The position numbers were made by a program, and so were the translations under genes. A stretch of 64,000 bases of DNA from Hesseltinella vesiculosa (taxonomy: Eukaryota; Mucoromycota; Mucoromycetes; Mucorales; Cunninghamellaceae), in assembly GCA_002104935.1 (NCBI GenBank), contig MCGT01000010.1, positions 186,001-250,000 of the forward strand. The letters are read 5' to 3'. The notes under the pieces are model-generated. The model was not told where the DNA came from, made no database searches, and saw only the letters and a program-made list of their open reading frames with translations. Positions 1-10,904 of this stretch are shown here, one piece after another (the first letter of the stretch is position 1; each line of letters begins with the position of its first letter).

Positions 1-557
1 GAGCGAGCCTTTTTTCGAATGCTCGTTTTTTTTTGCATGGGATTCAATAGGATCTGTTAGACTTCCTCAAAAGGTTATTTTTTTTAAAAAAAAAAAAAAT
101 GCATCACCTTCACCAACCAGCAGTTTTTTTTTTTTCAAGTTTTTTTTTCCTTTGTATGCAGAAAAATAAAAGATAATGATATTCAAGGTTCGAATGAAAT
201 TATAAAATGAAAAAATTCGCACGATTCAGAAAGTGAAAAAACGGAGAGTCGGACGTTCCAAAGAGAAATCCTTTTTTTTTTTTTTTTTTTTTGCAGAGGC
301 TACCAGCCAATGGAAAGAAGCAAATGGGCAACGACATGAGAAGAAGGACTCCATTTTTCAGACATGCTTTCTTAGAGGACTGTCACGGTTTAAAAGTAAA
401 AGCCGCAGGGTGAGATGGTCAAAACTGCAAAGTATGGAAAACTTCGGGTCAGTCCCCAAGCTCCGCCCAGTTTAAAAAAAATAACAAAGATTTTTTAACC
501 TCGCTTTTTTTTTTCTTCTTTTTCTTTTTCGTTCCATCTTTTTAATACAACTTGATC
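1..557. other. Upstream intergenic, T/A-rich
   Basis: Homopolymer-rich sequence with many runs of T or A and no supported gene. A short open frame at 233-475 is interrupted in character by a poly-Phe tract from a T run and has no recognisable domain. The last 100 bases are pyrimidine-rich and lead into the KGD2 start, so this is probably that gene's promoter and 5' leader. Confidence 0.5.
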
Positions 558-2144
558 ATGAACGCCCGTCTATTACAATCCATGAAGCCTGCCGTGCGAC
601 CTGCTCTTCGTACCTTGGCACAACGTCCATTGCATATCCAAACGCCCCGTGTTCTTTACGCTGGTGCCCAAAACAGGTAAACTCATCGTAGAGGCTTATG
701 GTGAAGATGGCAGGCTACGGTTGGACTTTGACGAATACCATTCATTCTAGACAAAACGGTTCCCAACTTGGTTTGCTGCATCAACAACTGAGAACTTATG
801 GTAAGCGTCATCTCGTTGGCGACCATCTCTGACTTTTTTTTTTTCGGTCTTAGCTGACAAAGTGGTGAAGGTCCCTCAAATGGCCGAATCCATCTCGGAA
901 GGCACTTTGAAACAATGGGTCAAACGTAAGTGACGTTTTTTTTTTTAATAGAGTCAGGCATTGTCTTACCCTCTTTTTTTAAAAAATATTATGTTTGTTG
1001 TTGTGCAGAGGTGGGTGACTTTGTTGGCGCCGATGAAGAAGTGGCCACGATTGAAACCGATAAGATCGATGTCACTGTCAACTCTCCTGCTTCCGGTACC
1101 ATCATTGAAGTTTATGCTCAAGAAGATGACAACGTTGCTGTGGGTGCTGACTTTTTCAAATTGGAATTGGGGGATGCCCCCAAAGATGGTAACTTTTAGA
1201 ACTGGCTGGCGAGGATTTATTGGGACTGACATCCCTTTTTTTTTTAACTCTTAAAAGGCGCTGCCCCCGCTGCCTCAAAACAAGAAGCTCCTAAAAAGGA
1301 AGAATCAAAACCCCAAGAACAAGCTGCCCCCGCCCCTACTCCCAAAGAACCCTCCACACCCAAAGAACAACCCAAGGAACAGCCCAAGGAACAACCCAAG
1401 GTACAACCCGCCACAGCTGAACCTGTTGCCAAACAATTCGGTAACCGCACCGAAACGCGCGTCAAGATGAACCGTATGCGCTTGCGCATTGCTGAACGCT
1501 TGAAGCAATCCCAAGACACCGCCGCCTCCTTGACCACCTTCAACGAAGTGGACATGTCCGCCTTGATGAACCTGCGTAAGGAGTACAAGGATCTCGTCTT
1601 CAAGAAGCACGGTGTCAAGTTTGGCTTCATGTCCGCTTTCACAAAGGCCGCTGCCATCGCCCTCCAAGAAATCCCTGCCGTCAACGCCTCCATTGATGGT
1701 CAAGATTTGGTCTACCACGACTACGTCGACGTGTCGGTCGCCGTCGCCACCCCCAAGGGTTTGGTGACCCCTGTCTTGCGCAACGTCGAAGACATGTCCT
1801 ATCTCGATATTGAAAAGAACATTGCTGCTCTCGGTGCCAAGGCTCGTGATAACAAGATCACCATCGAAGACATGGTCGGTGGCACGTTCACCATCTCCAA
1901 CGGTGGCGTCTTTGGCTCCATGATGGGTACCCCCATCTTGAACCCTCCTCAAGCCGGTATCCTCGGTATGCACGGGATCAAGGAACGACCCGTTGTTGTC
2001 GATGGCAAGATTGAAATCCGCCCCATGATGTACGTTGCCTTGACCTATGACCATCGTATCATTGATGGCCGTGAAGCTGTCACTTTCTTGGTGAGACTCA
2101 AGGAAATGGTCGAAGATCCCCGCCGATTGCTCTTGGACGTTTAA
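558..2144 (+). CDS. KGD2: Dihydrolipoyllysine succinyltransferase, E2 of 2-oxoglutarate dehydrogenase
   Basis: E2 core of the mitochondrial 2-oxoglutarate dehydrogenase complex (TCA cycle), transferring succinyl from lipoyl-lysine to CoA. Exons 558-676, 751-800, 854-925, 1009-1188 and 1258-2144 give 435 aa. The N-terminus is Arg/Ser/Leu-rich without acidic residues, as in a mitochondrial presequence. The lipoyl domain follows with the lipoyl-lysine in ETDKIDV. A Pro/Lys/Glu/Gln-rich linker (APxPKE-type repeats) comes next, then the catalytic domain ending in [10 protein letters not shown], which carries the HxxxDG active-site motif. There is no clear peripheral subunit-binding domain between linker and core, as is normal for E2o and unlike E2p. 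Introns are 53-83 nt. Convergent with the bHLH gene on the other strand. Confidence 0.95.
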
Positions 2145-2441
2145 ACCCCTCTCCTCACTCTCTTTCCATCACCCTCACCTCTCCCTCTCCCTCTCTCGCT
2201 ATTGTTTGCATCTGTACTCTATTCTGCTAAACTTGTTGTCTGCGTGGTATCCACCTAGTTTTTTTTTTTTTTTTTTTGACATGTCACCCTGATTCTTTGT
2301 CCCATGTTGATTGGTGCGATGCAATGGTTGCACAAATGTGTGTGGGAATTTTGAGCAAGAGGGAAGAAGGATGTACAGGATGAGCTTTATAGATAGAGAA
2401 AGAGCGAGACAGAAAAAAAAAATACAGTGGAAGAAGCGATG

Positions 2442-3718
2442 CTAAGCTGAGATGGTGGGTTCGGTTTTGTTCAGGGCTCGAAAACCTTGTTTCGATGGAG
2501 TGGACGAGGGAGAAGATCGATCGATCGGAGGGAGGGTCACAGAATGCTGCTGCTGGAGAGCTCGTTCTTTCATTTCATGCTGTTGGGCCAGGAGTCGTTG
2601 ATGGAGCTGCAGTTGTTCTTGCAGTTGTACCAGCTGCTGTTGCTGTGTTTTATGGGCCAACAACGCCGCAGACGCCCCTGTAGGTAGGCTGGGCAGGCTC
2701 GCCGTACTTGCGGTCGAGAGAGAGGTGGAGGACGAGGTGGAATAAGCAGACGATGGCGATCGGCTGATGGGATGAGAGGTGGAGGTTTGTTTTTTGTGAG
2801 AGACATGCATGGCGGAGGGTTTGGCCGACGGGCGGGGACGCGGACGAGACGGGGTGGCGGCATGCAGCCCTTGGACTTCCAAACGTAATTCCAATTGGCG
2901 CATCTTTTCCTTGAGGGTGCGATTCCGTTTGTCGAGGTACTTGATGAAATCGACGGCTTTGAAGAGAATGGTGCTTTTGGAGTTGTTGATGTTCTTGAGG
3001 GTGGGGATGATCTCCGTCAGGTCTTTGAAACCATTGCGGATGGTGTTGCGACGCTTCTGTTCCGAGGCAATATGATTGGCGCGCTTTTCATCTTCGGTCA
3101 ACAATTCCTTTTGATGCCGCACACGCTTGCCGGATGGCGTCGGCGACAGGGATCCGATGGAGCGCTTCCGTGAGGACGTGCTCATCGGAGAGGTGGGAGG
3201 CAGTGGGGAAGGGGCAGGGTGGTTGACCGACAAGTAATTCAAACGGTTGTGCAGCTTTTGTTTCTGTTGATCTAGTGATTGGAGGATGGAATTGCGGCGC
3301 TTTTCTTCCAGCTCGTCCTCGATCGGCAAAGGAGGTCGCGCGCCCAGCAAAAAGTCATGGTGGGTGTCGTTGGTATCTAAGGAAGGGTCCATGAAAAAGG
3401 TATCGAGAAATTGAGAAAACTCTTTTTGGTCGTTTTCGTCCAGCAGACTCGGAGGCTCGACCACGTGGTTTCTCTCGTCTGATAAAAAATCAAACAAGCC
3501 GCCCTGGTTTGGCAAGTCATCCAATGGCAGCGGCATACTGAACTCGGGATCCAAGCCAAAACTAAACTTGAAGTCTTGAAAAGAGCGTCAGACGATTCTC
3601 AGTCACCTTGTTTTTTTTTCTTTCTTTTGTTACCTTCAAATGGAACCGGTTCCTGTAGATCATCCACAGTCCAAGTGGGTTGAGACAGCATTGACGAGTG
3701 ATGTGTAGAGTAATTCAT
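2442..3718 (-). CDS. bHLH transcription factor
   Basis: Nuclear DNA-binding protein of the basic helix-loop-helix class, 405 aa from exons 3634-3718 and 2442-3574. The basic region and first helix are seen around residue 192 (NHIASEQKRRNTIRNGF), with the H-E-R pattern that contacts E-box DNA (CANNTG). The second helix (STILFKAVDFIKYLD) runs into a leucine/charged heptad stretch, so it may be bHLH-zip. N-terminal to this are an acidic Phe/Asp-rich stretch that could be an activation domain and a basic RKR/GKRVR cluster. The C-terminus is Ser/Thr/Pro-rich then Gln/Leu-rich. The target pathway cannot be told from sequence; lipid or carbon regulators are common in this class. Its start faces the FHA gene across about 700 bp. 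Confidence 0.85.
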
Positions 3719-4420
3719 GCCAGCATGCACCAAAGAGAATATAAAAAACAAAAAAAGTAAAAGAAAAAGAGGGGAAAAAGAGGAAAAAGAACTTTTTCAA
3801 CCCAGTGCTCGTACCACCTCCCAAACAACAATAAAAAAAGGAGACAAGACGTTACACAACCGTGGAGAACAAACCGAAGAATCACATGCAAACCAATTCC
3901 ATTAAAGGGTTAAAGTTTGCAAATGCCTGGAAAAACAACACAACACCCTTGAAGAAAAAAAACATCAGAGATGAAAATCAATGCTCATGCAGAGGGATAT
4001 AATAAAAAATGGACATGATCCCACCCTAAAAATGACCCGCAATGGGATAAAAGGTCATGTGAGCAAATCTACACGATTTGGCCAAGCAAAATGAACAATG
4101 CAGCCCTTTTTCCCCACATTCGCATGTGATTCCTCCCTACTTGCGTCGTTTCAAACCAACACTGGCCGACAGTGTCACCTTGCACTTTTTTTTTCTGGAA
4201 TGACATCAAGGCCCATCACCATGCTTGGCGCAGTGCAAGTCACATGGCCGGACCCATCATCACCTGCCAACCTTTTCCCAAAAAAAAAAAAAAAGTTGCA
4301 TTGTCGGAAGATTCACTGCTTTTCTCTTTTTTTTTTTTTTGTCTCTCTTTTGTTTCATTGTGTCATGCAAAAAGGTTTTTTGTCGCCAGTTTTTTTTTCT
4401 TTTTCTTTCGATACCCATCA
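3719..4420. promoter_or_regulatory. Divergent intergenic between bHLH and FHA genes
   Basis: About 700 bp separate two divergently transcribed genes. The sequence is A-rich on the left and has T runs on the right near the FHA start. No open frame here has recognisable coding character. Probably a shared bidirectional promoter; no specific site is claimed. Confidence 0.4.
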
Positions 4421-5450
4421 ATGCAAACGTCAGTCACAGGATCGAAATCACACCCCATCATCATAGGTCGACATGGCGGATCCACCCATGTGCAAATCGG
4501 AAAACGAAAACGTTACATAAGCCGGCATCACCTACAAATCAATTACAATACAGCCACCGACCAGTTTATCATGCAAGTCCTTGGCCAACAATCCGTTGTG
4601 CTCGAGCACCTCAAGCAATTCACAGAACACTGCCAACATGATCACTTTGTCATTGACGATCTTGACAAAATCGTCATCGTCGACGAAACGCTTGTTTTTC
4701 ATCGGCCCAACGATACACGGCCGCTCTCAACCGATCAACCCACAACAACCAACCCATCTCCGCCTCGAACCGAGCCGCCGCAGCCGATCCAACCTCCTAC
4801 CCCTCCCAGCCATGAAGAACCTTCGCCAATCAAATCAGAACCAACCACCGAGCCTCTGCCTTCATCCCCTCCCTCCCCCACCTCCTCTGATCTAAAAATC
4901 GAAAGGGATCACTCTAGCGTGGAGACCAAGCACCAAGCTGATTTACCGCTGGACCTTTCTGACAATGAAGACGATGCCTCCTTGGAAAACGAAGTCAACA
5001 TCATCGACTTGACCATCGAAGCCCTCGGTAGCCCCCCTCTCGCAAACACAGTTTTGAGTCACTCACTCGGCTTTTATAGTGTTCTCCAAAAAGTCTTCCT
5101 TGACTATTTCCGACATTTACTCGAGCATCGTCAGCACCAACCCCACTGTGTATAAAACAAAAGCCTCTGAGGAAACATGGTTCAGAATCATCTACAAGGC
5201 TCTCCACAGCAACCCATTTTTCCGATCCATGGCTCGCACCACCTCTCCGTTTTCCGAAACCCCGCCAACAAACACCAGCAGTCCTTTTGAAAGCTGCACC
5301 TACGTGTATGACTACAGCCTGGATCCTGTGGAATGGCGCCAATCTGCTTATGCAGACGTTGGCCGAACCGCTAGGCGCTGTCTCGCTCGAGGCACTTATG
5401 AAGAAAAACCACTGCACAATCCTCCTTCAAAACGTACCCGACGCCGTTAA
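4421..5450 (+). CDS. FHA-domain protein with forkhead-like C-terminal segment
   Basis: Exons 4421-5027 and 5080-5450 give 325 aa. The start ATG at 4421 was chosen because the upstream in-frame sequence is poly-Phe from T runs. Residues about 10-90 look like a forkhead-associated domain: a GRHGGSTHV stretch, the phosphothreonine-binding core KRYISRHHLQI, and a later QVLGQQSVVLE strand. A Pro/Thr/Ser/Glu-rich linker follows, then an acidic stretch ending in VNIIDLTIE, a good match to a SUMO-interacting motif. After the intron, LTISDIYSSIV then ETWFRIIYKALHSNPFF resembles a diverged forkhead helix order (W-x3-I-x3-L-x2-N-x2-F). The tail has a basic KRTRRR end, a likely nuclear signal. FHA plus forkhead would fit the FOXK/Fhl1 class, but the forkhead half is inference. 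Confidence 0.7.
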
Positions 5451-5668
5451 TATCTCTTCCTTGCATAGACATCCTTCATCCTCCCATCCTTCTTACATAT
5501 CAAATGCTACAGTTGTCCTTTTTTTTAATTCTTTTTTAAATATATCCAAAGAAGGGACGTCGTCTAAACTCGTGAAAAAAAAAGGTGTGGTAAGAGATCA
5601 AGAAACAAGAGAGCGTGGTCATCAATTGGGAAAAGCGAGAGGTGGGGGGGGGTGAGAGAGGGGGAAAT

Positions 5669-6662
5669 CTATTGCTTGTTGTCATCCTTCTTGGCAGGCG
5701 CATCATCCCGACCAGGGCCAGTTTGTTCCCAAGGAGAAAGAGCACCTTCAAAGTTACGGAAAGCTTGAGCCAATTCCACAGGTTCAGTGACAACACGCTT
5801 CTTGACCTCATCGTAACGGACTTCAACATAGCCAGTCAGAGGGAAATCCTTTCGGAGGGGGTGACCTTCGAAACCATAGTCGGTAAGGATACGGCGCAAA
5901 TCAGGATGGCCAGTGAAGAAGATACCATACATGTCATAAGCTTCACGTTCTTGCCAGTTGGCAGCGTTGTAAAGAGGTACCACCGAAGGCACAGGTGACA
6001 ATTCGCTAGCATACGTCTTGACACGGATACGAGCGTTGTATTGGAAGCTCAACAATTGGTACACTACTTCAAATCGGTTGTCGCGAGTGGGATAGTCGAC
6101 GCCCGAGATATCTTGCAACGACTTGAATTGTCCATTGGTATGATCACGCAAAAAAGTCATCACAGGGTGCAGACCGCTGGGAGCAACGTACACAGTCAAT
6201 TCGTCCTTGTAAACAGACACTTGTTGCACATATTTGGGAAGAACAGACATCAAATACTGACCATATTCATGGAGACTGTCGTTGCCGCTCTTGAAATCCT
6301 TGTCTGCTGACACAGCCGTCAATTGCGAAGCTACAAGTGAAAAAAAAAAATCAATCGGTAAGTGCTATGCTCATCGCCTAGATGGTTTGTCTTCTTCTCT
6401 CTAATGCATCAATCCCTCCTGACACGATCATTACCTTGCTGACGGGAAAATGAGGTAGAGAAAGCACGCATCGTTTGGCGTTGAACCATGGGTTGAACTG
6501 GAGAACGAGAATGAGATTGTGTGTGAATAAAAATACCGTGCCTTTGCAACTAGCATATCCTTTTTCATGTGGATGCGAGCAAATGAGAAATTCCTTACCA
6601 GCAGCAACACCATTGGTACGGGCAGCACGCAATAAAGTAGCACCCACAATTCGAATGGCCAT
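5669..6662 (-). CDS. NDUFS3: NADH:ubiquinone oxidoreductase 30-kDa subunit (complex I, NuoC/NDUFS3)
   Basis: Nuclear-encoded subunit of the peripheral arm of respiratory complex I, at the quinone-side module in the mitochondrial matrix. Exons 6599-6662, 6435-6497 and 5669-6330 give 262 aa. The first two exons encode an Arg/Ala/Ser-rich presequence with no acidic residues ([15 protein letters not shown], then [15 protein letters not shown]). The mature part carries the family signature [20 protein letters not shown] followed by [13 protein letters not shown] and VEVRYDE. The C-terminus is Lys/Asp-rich. Placing presequence and mature domain on separate exons is common. Convergent with the FHA gene and divergent from the ANTH gene, with a 409-bp shared upstream region. 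Confidence 0.95.
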
Positions 6663-7071
6663 TTTTATAATGAAAGAATAAAGATCAAAAAAAAAAAAAA
6701 GCTGGGAGGGGCCAAAAAACGAATGAGAGAAAAAAAAATACACAAACGCAAGTCACTTTTTTTTTTTTTGCCTGCCCGACGGCCTGGTTGGTGGGGTGGC
6801 CAATGTGCCCACTAAACCAGCAAACAAGATGAAAATTACTACAGTAGCAGTAAAAATTGAATCATGTATCAAGGCTGACCAAATGAGCTCAGTAAATAGA
6901 ACCCCCACCTTGGGGTCTGTTGAGCAGTAGGAAGGATTCCTTATGAACCAATGCCTCCACATCATTTGCAACTACGGCGGCGTTTAAATGTTTAGGCTTT
7001 GGCGGTTTTTCTCTTTTTCCGGCCACACCTCTCTCTCTTTCGCTCTCGCTCTCTCTTTCCTTATTGTCACC
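6663..7071. promoter_or_regulatory. Divergent intergenic, NDUFS3 / AP180-like
   Basis: 409 bp between two divergent starts. It holds T and A runs and a CT-repeat tract at about 7029-7060 just before the ANTH start, a typical fungal pyrimidine-rich core promoter element. No coding frame is supported. Confidence 0.4.
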
Positions 7072-8976
7072 ATGGAAATCGCTGTACGGAAAGCCACTCG
7101 TTTGGAATATCGGCCTCCAAAACAAAAACATATCCGGAGTAAGCCATCGTTTGCATCCATGTGAACTAAAGACAACCATTTGTCTCCACCCTTTTTTTAC
7201 GTCTTTTTTGTTTTTGTCGAAACTAGCACTTGTCAACTTGACTTTTCACAAGCCAGCGCTCATTGATGAAATGCTGGTCTCATTAGCTCGTCGTGGTCGG
7301 GAAAACTCTTGGATTGTAAGTGCATGGCAGTTTTCCTGCAAAGGAGTAGTCCATGGCAAAGATTAGCCAGCAGGAGAATCATTGACACGGTCGTATTTTT
7401 TTTATCCAGATTATTTTCAAAGTGCTGATTATTGTACATACGCTTTTACGCCAAGGCAACGGCAGCCAGACTATCTCCAGGCTTGAAAAACACACAGAAG
7501 CTCTGAGTATCCATCGATTGAAGGAAAAGGCCTCTGGTAGGTCATCTGACAACGGGAAAAATTGCAAATGATCGGCTCTCGGCTGAACTGCTTTTTTTGG
7601 TTTTTGCGGCAATCTTTAGCTTATGCCAGTATCCAAAACTTGCACATGTATCATCAATACCTTTATGAAAAATTGGATATTTACCGAGATTGTGGCATCG
7701 ATTATATCAAATCCTCCACCAAGCACGAGCCCAGTCACCTGCGTCATTTACCCGTCAGTCAAGGTTTACTGCGTGAAACAAGACTTGTACAAAAACAGAT
7801 TGCATCGTGTCTATCATGCAAGGTTTCTGCCATTCTCCCCTCTTCTAACAACCAGCGCTAACTTTTTTTATGCGGATAGTTTCAAATGGATATTGGTGAT
7901 AATGCCATTAGCTGCACTGCCTATCGGCTAGTTGTTGAGGACCTGTTGGATTTATGTGCGGTTGTGAATGAAGCTGTGGTTAATATTTTGGGTAACACCT
8001 CAACTATATCAAAAATGTTAGCAACTCAGCTAAACCCTCTCTTTTCTACCCTTCGGTTTAATTTTATCTCTTTTAGAACATTATTTCACCATGTCAAAAG
8101 CCGATGCTACCAACGCCTTGGAAATCTACAAGACCTTTGCCAACCAGATGGACCGAGTGGCCGAGTATTTGGACTTGGCAAGACGTGTTGAACGTGAACT
8201 GGAAATTTCAATCCCTAAGCTTAATCATGTAAGGCTTGTTTGTGCAACGTTGGATTTTTCATTTAAAAAAAAAACGTGCTTTATTGACATTTTCCTCTTT
8301 CCAGGCACCGGTGTCTTTGGTCTCCACTTTGGAAGATTATTTGAATGAAGAGAATTTCGAACAACGACGTCAATCCATCATTGACGAACAAGGAGGTAAA
8401 TTGCTCGTCAAAAAAGCTGAGCAGCCCGTAACCGTTTTTTTTTTTTTACAAGGGCCATCCTTGGACAAACCAACTTCCTCAGTGAAAAAGGAAACCACCA
8501 TCTCTCCCGCCCCAGTGAAAGCAATCGCTTTTGACAATCCACCAGTACCTCAGTTAATCGTACCTCAGCACACTGGTAACCCCTTTTTACAACCTCAGAC
8601 ATTGACTTTATATCAACCACAACAACATCAAATCAACAGCACACCATTCGCCATGGCCACCCTGCCTCAATCCCAGCCTATATTCCCTATCAACAAAAGC
8701 TTAAAGCGATCCATGTCCGTCTCCAACAACCTCCTCATGCCCGATCGATCCAGCTATACATCCCTGACCGCTCGCACCTCCACCCTCATCCTCCCACAAT
8801 CCACAGGCACAACCGCTTCCACCAATCCATTCCGATATAGCACCCTGCCTAGCTCATCCCCTACACCCGATATCTCTAATCTTCATTACAAAATCCCTGT
8901 CAATACCAGAAATCCATTCGCTGCTGCGGCTTCCCAAACCACCCAACGCCACAGCACCAATCCATTCCATGTGTAG
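7072..8976 (+). CDS. AP180/CALM-type clathrin adaptor (ANTH domain, NPF tail)
   Basis: Endocytic adaptor binding PI(4,5)P2 at the plasma membrane and recruiting EH-domain proteins. Exons 7072-7138, 7227-7315, 7410-7536, 7620-7822, 7880-7991, 8077-8228, 8305-8395 and 8453-8976 give 454 aa. The N-terminus begins MEIAVRKATRLEYRPPKQKH, a good K-x9-K-x-K-H ANTH lipid-binding motif. The ANTH superhelix continues through HTLLRQGNG, the RDCGIDYIKSS segment and EIYKTFANQMDRVAEYL. The C-terminal third is Ser/Thr/Pro/Gln-rich with four NPF motifs (GNPF, TNPF, RNPF, TNPF), ligands for EH domains such as Eps15/Ede1. No obvious clathrin-box was found. The seventh intron (8396-8452, 57 nt) keeps frame if retained, so an isoform with 19 extra residues is possible. 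Homologous to yeast YAP1801/1802. Confidence 0.92.
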
Positions 8977-9058
8977 ATTCATCCCATTTCCCCCCCCCAA
9001 AAAAAACAATACATTGTACTAAACTTTTTTGATGGTGATAAAGCATCAATGGCTCGTT

Positions 9059-10319
9059 TTATTTCTTGCGGCCATTCCCTTGACTGTCCACGTTCACTGT
9101 TTCCGCTACATCACCATAAATATCAAATCGGCGCTGGTTGTACAAAGGAATGAATTCTCGTGTCGATTGCACTTGTTCAGGGTCCACGTCGGCATACACA
9201 ATGGTTTCATTTTCATCGCTGGTCGCAATCACCACGCCCCTGATTTTGTTAAAAAACAATAATAATAATAAATGAGCATGGAGAGTTGCCTGCCCAAAGT
9301 CGTATGCTTACTTTGGATCAACAATGGTCGAATGACCCCAGGCATGGTAATTGGCCGACGTATCACGGGCTGGAGAGCAAGCAGCAACATACATCTGGTT
9401 ATCCACAGCGCGAGCACGTTGCAATAATTCCCAGTGTAGCGGCCCGGTTGTCATGTTAAAGGCGCCAGGGTAAATCATAGCCACGCATCCTTTTCGTGCA
9501 GCAACTGTCGCCATTTCAGGGAATCGCATGTCATAGCAAATGCCAAGACCAATCTTGCCGTATTCTAAACGACAATGAAATAAGCCAGGAGGTTCCTCAT
9601 AATCTCTCAATAGCTCCAAACCTACCTGTTTCGATTTGGGTCAAACTGGCGCCAGCCGTCAGCGTGTCGCTTTCCTGCAACGCAAAGGGCAGAGCTATCG
9701 TTAGAAAATTCGCGTCTATCCATCAATGCGATCGTCTTTACCTTGAATGTAATTTTCCCAGGGATATCAATGTCAAACAGGTGCACTTTGTGATGTGTGC
9801 CAATCATGTTGCCTTGAGGATCGTACGCAGTCAGCGTATTGAGAATGATGTCGTCCTTTTTTTCAGGGAACGACCCGCCAATCAAGTAGACGCCAGCTTC
9901 CTGTTGATGTTGGATAATTTAAGAGCGTCAGAGCGAATCTCTTTATTCCTCTTCCAGTCACCCTTACCTTAGCCGCTTGAGAGAGCATGGTCGTGGTGGG
10001 TCCTTGCAAAGGCTCAGCATATTCTGGAAAGTAGTTGGTGCCATAGGGTGAATTGAAGCATTCCTAAGGTACCCGAATCAGAAAAAGAAAAGATCGATGA
10101 ATGCTCCACTCTATCCTCCTCCTCCCAGCCTTTTTGATGCCAAAACAATCAATCATTTACCGGCAACACCACTACGTTGGCGCCATTGCGACCGGCTTCC
10201 AAAATCTTATCATGGGCATGTTTCAAGTTGTGTGTTTTTTCGGCAGTGACAGCCAGCTGTACAAGGGCAAGTTTGAAAGGGGATGCAGGTGACAGCATTG
10301 TTTGAGCAGCAGTGGACAT
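9059..10319 (-). CDS. NIT2: Omega-amidase / nitrilase-family C-N hydrolase (NIT2 type)
   Basis: Hydrolyses alpha-ketoglutaramate or alpha-ketosuccinamate, metabolite repair linked to glutamine transamination, in cytosol or mitochondria. Exons 10161-10319, 9968-10063, 9742-9900, 9626-9674, 9312-9564 and 9059-9239 give 298 aa. The catalytic triad can be placed: Glu in [10 protein letters not shown], Lys in [13 protein letters not shown] and the nucleophilic Cys in [12 protein letters not shown]. Downstream [13 protein letters not shown] and WGHSTIVDP are typical of the NIT2 branch. The N-terminus is short ([10 protein letters not shown]) with no strong presequence. All exon junctions hold phase. 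Its 3' end lies 82 bp from the convergent ANTH gene. Could be annotated NIT3 by yeast naming. Confidence 0.93.
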
Positions 10320-10725
10320 GGTTCGTTTAAATGTTGTGGTCAATCCAAACATTAGTGAGAGAAAAAAAAAATGGTGAGAATCGTCTAGGCAATTTTTTGA
10401 GAGCATAGTCTGCAGCGGCCGACCAATGAAATGACGTTGGCCATGCTCCGCAGACACGGATGCGCCGTCGTTTCGGTGGAACCGTTCCCCGCCTGTCTAG
10501 GCACAGCATAACCTTGATTGTCCAATGGCTAGTAAAGTGTATTCTATGATCCGTGCACTGGCCAGTGGGCTGCACACGAAAAAAAAATTGGCTGGCTACG
10601 TGAACATCCTTCTTTGCAAGGTAGAGTGGCTGTTGCCTACACTTGCCAGTTGCCACGATGCTCTACCATTTCTTTAAATGCTTATACTTTTTTTTTACAG
10701 ATTCACTTCTTTTCAAATGACAAAC
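10320..10725. other. Intergenic upstream of NIT2-like gene
   Basis: No supported gene. The left part next to 10319 is the likely promoter of the minus-strand amidase. Short open frames here show no domains. Confidence 0.4.
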
Positions 10726-10830
10726 TCATCGCCTTTGTGACATAACTCTCAACCTAAGCGACATAGCTCCCAGTCTATGTGACGAAACTCTTAGCCTATG
10801 TGACATAACTCATCGCCTATGTGACATAAC
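10726..10830. repeat. Tandem repeat, five 21-bp units
   Basis: Five consecutive 21-bp units begin at 10726, 10747, 10768, 10789 and 10810. The consensus core is CTATGTGACATAAC preceded by TCxxxGC. Units 1, 4 and 5 are nearly identical; units 2 and 3 carry several substitutions. The array sits outside any gene and is followed by a short palindrome. Confidence 0.85.
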
Positions 10831-10843
10831 TCTACAAGTAACA

Positions 10844-10861
10844 ACTTGTCGCACGACAAGT
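10844..10861. repeat. Short perfect hairpin palindrome
   Basis: An 8-bp inverted repeat (ACTTGTCG / CGACAAGT) is separated by two bases, directly after the 21-bp tandem array. It could be a protein-binding site or a remnant of a mobile-element end; function unknown. Confidence 0.6.
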
Positions 10862-10904
10862 CTATTACGACACAAAAAAAAAATTATCTCTACCTGTGCG
10901 CAGA

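Noticed and set aside
233..475. 80-codon open frame near the left edge
   Set aside because: Contains poly-Phe from a T run, no domain and no context; likely chance.
10726..10830. Possible CRISPR-like array
   Set aside because: Units are directly adjacent with no spacers, and this is a eukaryotic nuclear sequence.
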